A stretch of DNA of 5,017 bases from Nitrospiraceae bacterium (lineage in GTDB: Bacteria > Nitrospirota > Thermodesulfovibrionia > Thermodesulfovibrionales > Dissulfurispiraceae), in assembly GCA_003170655.1 (NCBI GenBank), contig PMYY01000194.1:1-5017 (forward strand). Reading direction: 5' to 3'. Each line of letters starts with the position of its first letter. Positions within the stretch are counted from its first letter, which is position 1. The notes beneath the pieces were generated by a model. It did no database searches. It saw only the letters and a list, made by a program, of their open reading frames with translations, and had not been told where the DNA came from. The position numbers were made by a program, and so were the translations under genes. Positions 1 to 5,017 of this stretch are shown here, piece by piece.

Positions 1-1092
1 CTGCAACACCACCGCGCAGCCTTTATAAAGGTCATCGATGAGGATGAATTCTTCGGGGGAATGAACCTTCTGCATGCCGTTTGAGATGTTGATCGCCATG
101 ATGCCGTATTGGTGAAAGATATTGGCGTCGGACCCGCCGCCCGTCTTTGTTAAGCGAGGCTCTATGCTGCTATCAATGAATACGCCCTTAAGGAACTTCA
201 GAAAAGGTTCGCCTTTCGATATCCTGAACGCCTTGTATTCGACATCATTAGAGATGTCGACCCGGGCGTGGCGCTTAGTGGCAATTCGCTGTGCCGCTTC
301 GAAGATCATGTTTTTTATTGTGTCGAGTGTCTTGCGGTTGTGGCTTCGCAATTCGCCGTGTATGACAACTTCTTTGGGTACAACATTCGTAGCCGTGCCG
401 CCGGTTATGATGCCGATATTAGCTGTTGTATCTTCATCGATCCTGCCATCGGGCACCTTCGTTATGATCTCGGACGCAACCCTGATTGCGCTTATGCCCC
501 TTTCGGGCTCGATACCCGCGTGAGCGGATTTTCCGGTTACGATTATCGTATATCTCAGATGAGTTGGTGCGCCAACGATGATGTTTCCGACATTCCCTCC
601 AGAATCAAGCACCAGCGCGTGGCCGCTCCTGATGCCGCTGAAATCGAGGTTTCTGGCACCGTGAAGTCCCCTTTCTTCAGCCGAGGTGAAGACGATTTCG
701 ATATCACCGTGTGATATCCTGTTTTCTTGCAGTACGGTCGCCGCCTCTAATATCTGGGCTAGAGCGCTTTTGTCGTCGGCACCGAGTACTGTATCTCCGG
801 TCGACCTAATACGGTCCTTCTCGACGGCAAAGGCAATTCCTTCAGTCGGCTCGATCGTGTCCATATGGGCGCTCAGCATGAGCGGGGAGCACCTCTTGTT
901 CCCTTTCTTTATGGCGATAAGGTTAAAGGATCGGTCGTATTGTTGGAATCTGACGTCAAATCCGATCCCACCGAGTCTTTGTGCCAGACAGTCGCCGATC
1001 TCCTTCTCGGCGAAAGACGGCGAATTTATCCGGACAAGATCAACAAAAGTCTCTACGAGTCTGTCTCTATTAATGAGCGATACATTGATCAT
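1..1092 (-). CDS. M20-family metallopeptidase, peptidase T-like (3' end cut by window edge)
   Basis: The product is a di-zinc aminopeptidase-type hydrolase of the M20 family, most like the PepT-like branch, and is probably a cytoplasmic tri- or dipeptidase. The reverse strand is open for 364 codons to the window edge, and only a few C-terminal residues should be missing. All expected metal and catalytic residues are visible: H76 and D78 in SAHMDT, bridging D106 in GADDKS, catalytic E139 and ligand E140 in TSAEE, ligand D163 in LVLDSGG, and the last ligand H344 in KVHSPEE. H191 in KSAHAG marks the inserted dimerisation domain, roughly residues 170-280. GGGSDAN at 318-324 is also typical. The ATG at 1092-1090 overlaps the upstream aminotransferase stop as ATGA. 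A weak GCAGG lies 9 bases upstream, so translational coupling is likely. There is no signal peptide. The family call is firm; the true substrate is unknown. Confidence 0.92.
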   Translation of the reverse strand, partial: MINVSLINRDRLVETFVDLVRINSPSFAEKEIGDCLAQRLGGIGFDVRFQQYDRSFNLIAIKKGNKRCSPLMLSAHMDTIEPTEGIAFAVEKDRIRSTGDTVLGADDKSALAQILEAATVLQENRISHGDIEIVFTSAEERGLHGARNLDFSGIRSGHALVLDSGGNVGNIIVGAPTHLRYTIIVTGKSAHAGIEPERGISAIRVASEIITKVPDGRIDEDTTANIGIITGGTATNVVPKEVVIHGELRSHNRKTLDTIKNMIFEAAQRIATKRHARVDISNDVEYKAFRISKGEPFLKFLKGVFIDSSIEPRLTKTGGGSDANIFHQYGIMAINISNGMQKVHSPEEFILIDDLYKGCAVVLQ

Positions 1093-2222
1093 GGCTTATA
1101 GCCTGCAACAATCTCTATTGCTTTCCTGATATGTTCACGGGGCGTGTAGAAATGAGGTGAAAACCGGATCCCTCCCGAACGATGAGCGCAAAACACGTCG
1201 TTCGCCATTAGGTGATCGTACAACGGCGTGCCCCTGACGCCCGGGATACTGAACGTCACGATGCCGGCATACCGTCCCGGCGAATCATCGGTAATAAGAT
1301 TGATCCCCTTAGCACGTATCTCACCAAACAAAAAGGAGCTATGTTCTAGGAGCAATCTTTCGATCCTCTCAATTCCGATTTCCAAGAGAAGGGAGATACT
1401 CGCGTTGAGGGCGTGGATGCCAAGCATGTTCGGGCTTCCGCATTCGAAACGGCGGGCGCTTTCTGCAATCGACCATTCCCTGACATCGAAGTTGCCAGCG
1501 TTCTCGACCATATGCCATCCGTATTCGGAGAGGCCCAAACGGTTGCGTGCTTCAGGACTGCTGTAAAATACGGCGAGGCCTTCCGGCCCGAGTAACCATT
1601 TGTGGCCATCGGCCATTACGAAGTCAGCCTGAATTTTCTGAACGTCAAAGGCAACAGCGCCGAGACTCTGTATGGCGTCGACACAAAACAGGATGCCGCG
1701 TCTCCTGCAAAACTCGCCTATGCGCAAGAGATCGAGACGTAACCCAGTGCCGAATTGCACGGAACTAACGGTGATCAGGCGTGTTTTTCTGTCAGAGAGC
1801 GCGAAGATGGCATCTTCAGGGGAGTCCGCGCTGTGCAGGTCTGCCTCTCGGAATTCGACTCCTTTTTCTGCAAGAGATTCCCAGACGATACGGTTCGAGG
1901 GGAACTCCTGATTGGTACTTACAATATTTTCTCCCTTTTCCCAATTGAGTCCGTAGGCGACAAAGGAAAGGGCTTCAGATGTGTTTTTGACAAACGCTAT
2001 ATCATCTGTCGACGGTGCATTGAGAAAGGCCCGGAGCCGCATACGCAGTTCAGTTTCAGTCCTGAGCCAGCGGGGATAGTCAAAGGCGCCCCTGACCGCG
2101 CTTTCATCAGCAAAAGCCTTTACTGCTGCTGCGGTCCGGTTAGGCCACGGCGCAATACCGGCATGGTTGAGGTAAATGATATTGCTATCAAGGGAAAATT
2201 GATCGTTAATGATGGTTTCCAT
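1089..2222 (-). CDS. Aminotransferase class V-fold PLP-dependent enzyme
   Basis: This is a complete 377-residue fold-type I PLP enzyme of the class V group, which includes cysteine desulfurases, isopenicillin N epimerase-like proteins and kynureninase relatives. Visible residues are the phosphate-binding NTSEA at 80-84, VDAIQS at 181-186 with D182 facing the pyridine nitrogen and Q185, and ADGHKWLLGPEG at 204-215 with K208 as the Schiff-base lysine. Also seen are FECGSPN at 259-265 and a C-terminal GIRFSPHFYTP in which R353 should bind the substrate carboxylate. The usual start region is present, with YLNHAG at 17-22. The persulfide-cysteine loop of SufS/IscS (RAGHHCAQP type) is not recognisable; C345 sits in a different context (VFCAHRSGG), so desulfurase activity is not supported. 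It is first in a leftward operon, and its TGA overlaps the peptidase start by 4 bases. No good Shine-Dalgarno precedes the ATG. Epimerase, lyase or aminotransferase chemistry are all possible. Confidence 0.9.
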   Translation of the reverse strand: METIINDQFSLDSNIIYLNHAGIAPWPNRTAAAVKAFADESAVRGAFDYPRWLRTETELRMRLRAFLNAPSTDDIAFVKNTSEALSFVAYGLNWEKGENIVSTNQEFPSNRIVWESLAEKGVEFREADLHSADSPEDAIFALSDRKTRLITVSSVQFGTGLRLDLLRIGEFCRRRGILFCVDAIQSLGAVAFDVQKIQADFVMADGHKWLLGPEGLAVFYSSPEARNRLGLSEYGWHMVENAGNFDVREWSIAESARRFECGSPNMLGIHALNASISLLLEIGIERIERLLLEHSSFLFGEIRAKGINLITDDSPGRYAGIVTFSIPGVRGTPLYDHLMANDVFCAHRSGGIRFSPHFYTPREHIRKAIEIVAGYKP

Positions 2223-2232
2223 CGCCAGATAT

Positions 2233-2262
2233 ACTATACAAACCTGCCGCTATCCTGTGCAA
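2233..2262 (-). promoter_or_regulatory. Candidate sigma70-type promoter for the leftward operon
   Basis: Read on the reverse strand, TTGCAC (2262-2257) and TATAGT (2238-2233) are separated by 18 bases. Each differs from the consensus hexamers at one or two positions. A start about 7 bases past the -10 would fall near 2226, only about 4 bases before the ATG at 2222, implying a nearly leaderless mRNA. That fits the lack of a ribosome binding site. The call comes from visual matching only. Confidence 0.35.
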
Positions 2263-2286
2263 GATATGACACCGGACATATCCTTG
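2260..2286. promoter_or_regulatory. Imperfect dyad, candidate operator between divergent promoters
   Basis: GATATG (2263-2268) and CATATC (2277-2282) are perfect 6-base inverted arms around an 8-base spacer. The symmetry continues outward as CAA (2260-2262) and TTG (2284-2286) if one extra base at 2283 is allowed. The outer parts overlap the candidate -35 boxes of both divergent promoters. A dimeric repressor bound here could cover both. Short arms of this size can occur by chance, and no regulator gene is present in the window. Confidence 0.3.
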
Positions 2287-2313
2287 ACCATGAACTACCA
2301 AAGGGTGTATCGT
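2284..2313 (+). promoter_or_regulatory. Candidate promoter for the histidine kinase
   Basis: TTGACC (2284-2289) and TATCGT (2308-2313) are separated by 18 bases. The -35 matches consensus at five of six bases and the -10 at four of six. Transcription would begin near 2320, leaving a leader of about 28 bases that includes the purine-rich stretch before the TTG start. Assigned by eye. Confidence 0.3.
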
Positions 2314-2330
2314 AAAGAAAAATCGACAGC

Positions 2331-2340
2331 AGGCGGGGTG
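2331..2340 (+). promoter_or_regulatory. Purine-rich ribosome binding site supporting the TTG start
   Basis: AGGCGGGG lies 9 bases before the TTG at 2348. It is an imperfect Shine-Dalgarno, but it is the only candidate site ahead of the first possible start codon after the in-frame TAA at 2345-2347. A better GGAGG at 2355-2359 has no in-frame start codon at a useful distance. Confidence 0.35.
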
Positions 2341-2347
2341 CTCATAA

Positions 2348-3262
2348 TTGCTATGGAGGCGCTGCAAAGAACAGCTCAACCGAAGTGAAAAAGAGTTAGA
2401 GGAGCTTAAAAAATATACCGCGGACCTTGAGCGCATCGTCAGCGATAAGACGAGGGCACTTGAAGAGGCCCACATGGCACTTCAGGTCCTGAATATCAAG
2501 CTGGAAGTTCAGAAGACGCACGCTGAAGAATCTAAACTCCGGGCAAAGGCTGCGAACGCCGCAAAGTCTGAATTCCTGTCGTCCATGAGTCACGAACTGC
2601 GCACACCGCTCAATGCAATTATCGGTTTTTCGGAAATACTCCAAGATCGCTATTTCGGAGATCTCAACGAAAGGCAGGCTGATTACATCAAAGATATATG
2701 GGAGAGCGGCAAACATCTTCTGGCGCTTATAAACGATGTTCTGGACATCTCGAAGGTTGAAGCTGGAAAGATGGAGCTTGATCTCTCACAAGTCAACATC
2801 AGCGTACTCCTTCTCGGCAGCGCTGCAATGATCAGGGAAAAGGTGGTCAAGCATAATATCACCATGCGCATTGCAGTATCGGATGACCTGGAGACACTTA
2901 CCATCGCTGCCGATGAAATTAAGATTAAGCAGGTAATGTTCAATCTCCTTTCCAATGCGGCCAAGTTCACGCCTGACGAAGGTGAGATAAGTATTAAGGC
3001 GACTAAACAGGATTCCATCATAAGGGTGACAGTTGCCGACACCGGCATTGGCATCTCACCCATGGAACTCGAAAGTATCTTCGACCCTTTTTACCAAGTT
3101 TCAGGTGGCATAAAAGACAAAACTCCGGGAACAGGGCTTGGTCTGGCGCTCAGCCGACGCTTCATCGAGATGCACGGCGGGCAACTGTGGGCCGAGAGCA
3201 AAGGGACAGGCGCCGGGAGTACATTCATTTTTACGCTGTCGTTAAGACAAATCACTGATTAA
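2348..3262 (+). CDS. Soluble sensor-less histidine kinase (HisKA + HATPase_c)
   Basis: This 304-residue cytoplasmic histidine kinase autophosphorylates on His and should donate phosphate to a response regulator not present here. Residues 5-73 are a charged, heptad-like coiled coil. The HisKA domain spans about 74-140 with the H-box SMSHELRTPLNA, giving H82 as phosphoacceptor. The HATPase domain follows, with N-box FNLLSNAAKFTP (N203), G1-box DTGIGI (231-236), F-box FDPFYQ (245-250) and G2-box GTGLGLAL (261-268). No PAS, GAF, HAMP, receiver or membrane segment is present. Its boxes and the DVLDISKVEAG segment resemble the kinase cores of multidomain hybrid kinases, which normally have sensor domains in front. 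The start is TTG at 2348, directly after an in-frame TAA, so no longer N-terminus exists in this frame. It is either a minimal kinase fed by another sensor protein or the remnant of a longer gene. The kinase core is certain; the start is moderately supported. Confidence 0.9.
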   Translation: MLWRRCKEQLNRSEKELEELKKYTADLERIVSDKTRALEEAHMALQVLNIKLEVQKTHAEESKLRAKAANAAKSEFLSSMSHELRTPLNAIIGFSEILQDRYFGDLNERQADYIKDIWESGKHLLALINDVLDISKVEAGKMELDLSQVNISVLLLGSAAMIREKVVKHNITMRIAVSDDLETLTIAADEIKIKQVMFNLLSNAAKFTPDEGEISIKATKQDSIIRVTVADTGIGISPMELESIFDPFYQVSGGIKDKTPGTGLGLALSRRFIEMHGGQLWAESKGTGAGSTFIFTLSLRQITD

Positions 3263-3302
3263 TCTTTCAGCCGGCATCTTTCTATTTAATACAGGTCCAA
3301 CG

Positions 3303-3386
3303 ATGATATACTGTGATAAAGAAGGAACTGAGCTGACGTTCCGGTATAAGTTTGCGCAATATAATGGAGTTTTCAAGCGGCCATGA
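3303..3386 (+). CDS. Possible 27-residue leader ORF overlapping the oxidoreductase start
   Basis: An ATG at 3303 opens 27 codons beginning MIYCDKEGTELTF and ending in FKRP. Its TGA overlaps the ATG of the following oxidoreductase gene as ATGA. CAGG lies 7 bases upstream. The downstream gene lacks a well-placed ribosome binding site (its GGAG is 13 bases from the ATG), so translation of this ORF could deliver ribosomes to it. No known family is recognised. The peptide is polar, with no signal or membrane segment. An ORF this short may be chance. Confidence 0.3.
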   Translation: MIYCDKEGTELTFRYKFAQYNGVFKRP

Positions 3387-4744
3387 AAGAGTATGACATT
3401 ATCGTGATTGGTGCTGGCGAGGGTCTCGGTATAGCATTCAGGGCGCAATCGGCTGGACTTAGGGTTGCCCTCATAGACAAAGGGAAGCTGGGAGGCACTT
3501 GCCTCAACGTCGGGTGCATCCCTTCCAAGATATTGATCCATACGGCTGATGTGATTACCGCAATCCGGGAATCCGGCAAACTGGGGATTCATGCTGATAT
3601 CACAAGCATAGATTTTGGTGCGATCATGCAGCGCATGAGAGAAAACATCGACCGCGGACGTGGCTTCATAGCAGACGCCGTCAAAGAGTCGGAACACCTG
3701 GAATTCTATAATGAGGAAGCCCGTTTCATCGGCGACTATATGCTCGAAACTGCAGGGGAGAAAATAAGAAGCAAGAAGATTTTCATTGCTTCGGGATCAC
3801 GACCGATTGTCCCTCCTGTCGAGGGCCTCAAAGGCGTCAACTATCTCACAAATGAGAATGTGCTCAGTCTCACAAGACAACCGGAAAGCATAATCATCCT
3901 GGGCGGTGGCTATATCGCGGTCGAATACGGACATTTCTTTGCGGCGATGGGGGCGAGAGTCACTATCCTTCAACATAACATAAGGCTGCTCCCCAATGAG
4001 GAGCCTGAAATATCTGACCTTCTGATGAAGGAACTCGGCAAGAGGATGGCCGTCCATACAGGCGTTGACATTGTTGAAGTCGCACGGGCAGACAACAGGC
4101 ATACAGTGCACATGAAACATAGGGCTACCGGGGACATAAAAGAGTTCGCAGCGGAATCGATAATGATTGCAGCCGGAAGGATGTCTAACGCCGACCTGCT
4201 CAAGGTCGAAAATACCGGGGTGCAGACCGATGCCTCGAATTATATAAGAGTAGACGACAGCTTGTTAACCACCAGGGAACATATCTGGGCATATGGAGAT
4301 GCAATAGGCAGGCAGATGTTTACCCATGCCGGCGACAAGGAAATGGAGATAGCCTGGCATAACGCAAATAACGATCATAAAATCAGGATGGATTTCGACG
4401 TTGTGCCGCATGCTGTCTACACTCATCCCCAGGTGGCCTCGATCGGCATCACAGAAGAGCGGGCGAGAAAGGATCATAACATTCTGGTGGGCCGAGCCCA
4501 TTATTCAGATGTCGCCAAAGGGAAAGCGATGATGGAGGAAAACGGCTTTGCTAAGGCGATTGTGGATAAGGGGACAAGGACCATACTCGGCTTTCATATC
4601 ATAGGGCCTGAGGCGGCAATACTGATCCAGGAAGTCGTTAATGCAGTTGCGAATAAGATGCCTGTGGAATCGATAACCGGCCCGATGCACATATTTCCTG
4701 CACTATCGGAGATAATCACTGAGACTTTCAATAATCTCGCATGA
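3383..4744 (+). CDS. FAD/NAD(P) disulfide oxidoreductase, dihydrolipoamide dehydrogenase/mercuric reductase-like
   Basis: This is a complete 453-residue class I pyridine nucleotide-disulfide oxidoreductase, cytoplasmic and expected to be a homodimer. The N-terminal FAD fold has VIGAGEGLG at 8-16 and the redox-active pair C40/C45 in GGTCLNVGCIPSK. The NAD(P) fold starts at ILGGGYIAVE (172-181), and Q197 in VTILQ ends its second strand, where NADH-type Lpd usually carries Glu. The second FAD site is IWAYGDAIG (301-309), and the dimerisation domain runs from about 340. The C-terminal motif is MHIFPALSE: F438 replaces the His before Pro that forms the catalytic dyad with Glu (E443 retained) in Lpd and glutathione reductase. 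MerA also lacks that His, but this protein has neither the C-terminal Cys pair nor an N-terminal metal-binding domain. The substrate is therefore open, and thiol, quinone or other acceptors are possible. No 2-oxoacid dehydrogenase genes adjoin it. The methyltransferase follows after 13 bases. Confidence 0.9.
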   Translation: MKEYDIIVIGAGEGLGIAFRAQSAGLRVALIDKGKLGGTCLNVGCIPSKILIHTADVITAIRESGKLGIHADITSIDFGAIMQRMRENIDRGRGFIADAVKESEHLEFYNEEARFIGDYMLETAGEKIRSKKIFIASGSRPIVPPVEGLKGVNYLTNENVLSLTRQPESIIILGGGYIAVEYGHFFAAMGARVTILQHNIRLLPNEEPEISDLLMKELGKRMAVHTGVDIVEVARADNRHTVHMKHRATGDIKEFAAESIMIAAGRMSNADLLKVENTGVQTDASNYIRVDDSLLTTREHIWAYGDAIGRQMFTHAGDKEMEIAWHNANNDHKIRMDFDVVPHAVYTHPQVASIGITEERARKDHNILVGRAHYSDVAKGKAMMEENGFAKAIVDKGTRTILGFHIIGPEAAILIQEVVNAVANKMPVESITGPMHIFPALSEIITETFNNLA

Positions 4745-4757
4745 TAGAATACTGCTT

Positions 4758-5017
4758 ATGGATGAACTCTCGAAGGAATATGTGATCGCTTTTTTCGACA
4801 CTAACCTTATGCTTCACGGCGACAGGCCAGAAGCGATTAGATGGACAACGCCGGGGCAGCTTGCTCATTACCTGGCATTGCTCGATATGGGAGATATCAG
4901 GGGAGCTAAGATCCTTGATTTCGGGTGCGGCAAGGGGGACCTGTATCAGTTCCTGAAGGGACGGGATATTTCGGTCGAATACACCGGGGTCGACATAAAT
5001 CCAAATCTTATCGCCAT
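4758..5017 (+). CDS. Class I SAM-dependent methyltransferase (5' part, runs off the window)
   Basis: The first 86 residues of a Rossmann-fold methyltransferase are visible. The N-terminal cap contains LMLHGDRPEAIRWTTPGQ (residues 17-34). SAM-binding motif I follows as ILDFGCGKGDL (52-62), and the next strand ends in YTGVDINPN with acidic D79, expected to bind the SAM ribose. The HGDRPEA-type cap plus DFGCGKGD core recalls uncharacterised small stand-alone methyltransferases, so no substrate can be given. The ATG at 4758 was chosen because it is the first in frame and leaves a 13-base gap after the oxidoreductase stop. No clear Shine-Dalgarno is present, so expression may rely on reinitiation after the upstream stop. 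The same-strand spacing suggests one transcript with the oxidoreductase. Confidence 0.85.
   Translation, partial: MDELSKEYVIAFFDTNLMLHGDRPEAIRWTTPGQLAHYLALLDMGDIRGAKILDFGCGKGDLYQFLKGRDISVEYTGVDINPNLIA

Noticed and set aside
122..1129. Rightward ORFs across the peptidase gene
   Set aside because: Their translations are low in family signal, and the reverse strand carries an intact M20 peptidase with all catalytic residues. They are shadows of that gene.
1089..2222. Cysteine desulfurase (sufS/csd) assignment
   Set aside because: The persulfide-forming cysteine loop is not recognisable and no suf, isc or sulfur-carrier genes adjoin it.
1755..2315. 186-codon rightward ORF opposite the PLP enzyme
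   Set aside because: It is antisense to a well-conserved class V enzyme, has no recognisable domain, and runs into the divergent promoter region.
3360..3365. Perfect TATAAT hexamer upstream of the oxidoreductase
   Set aside because: No acceptable -35 box lies 16-19 bases upstream; the nearest, CTGACG at 3333-3338, is 21 bases away. A start from this hexamer would leave only about 11 bases before the ATG. Not called as a promoter.
3263..3382. Terminator after the histidine kinase
   Set aside because: Only short palindromes such as GATTAATC (3257-3264) and GCCGGC (3270-3275) are present, with no stable stem followed by a T-run.
3383..4744. Mercuric reductase (merA) assignment
   Set aside because: There is no C-terminal vicinal cysteine pair, no N-terminal heavy-metal domain and no mer neighbours, so the gene symbol was withheld.
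4741..4785. 14-codon ORF whose ATG overlaps the oxidoreductase stop
   Set aside because: It has no ribosome binding site of its own and runs out of frame into the methyltransferase start. The methyltransferase ATG at 4758 explains the region better.

Overview
The window looks like bacterial chromosomal DNA of roughly balanced base composition. It is densely coded, with genes on both strands and short gaps. The gene content (a hybrid-type soluble histidine kinase, a MerA/Lpd-like flavoenzyme, a PepT-like peptidase and a class V PLP enzyme) and the style of the proteins would fit an environmental Nitrospirota or deltaproteobacterial-type lineage. That placement is an impression from protein style and was not tested. 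There are no RNA genes, insertion sequences, CRISPR arrays or long repeats that I can see.

Layout: positions 1-2222 hold a leftward two-gene operon. Its first gene is a class V aminotransferase-fold PLP enzyme (2222 to 1089). Its second gene is an M20-family PepT-like metallopeptidase (1092 to beyond position 1), and the two share a 4-base ATGA overlap. Positions 2223-2347 are a divergent intergenic region with a plausible promoter in each direction and an imperfect dyad between them that touches both -35 boxes.

Rightward from there come a small soluble histidine kinase with no recognisable sensor domain (2348-3262), a 120-base gap containing a possible 27-residue ORF that overlaps the next start, an FAD/NAD(P) disulfide oxidoreductase of the dihydrolipoamide dehydrogenase/mercuric reductase family (3383-4744), and the 5' part of a class I SAM-dependent methyltransferase (4758 to the right edge).

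The leftward pair probably acts in peptide or amino acid turnover. The oxidoreductase and methyltransferase are close enough to be co-transcribed. No response regulator, 2-oxoacid dehydrogenase subunit, glycine cleavage gene or mer gene is visible, so the partners of the kinase and the flavoenzyme are unknown. The most notable points are the flavoenzyme's loss of the catalytic His before the C-terminal Pro, the dyad in the divergent promoter region, and the small overlapping ORF at 3303-3386. I found no convincing new multi-gene system; most of the window is ordinary metabolic and signalling content.
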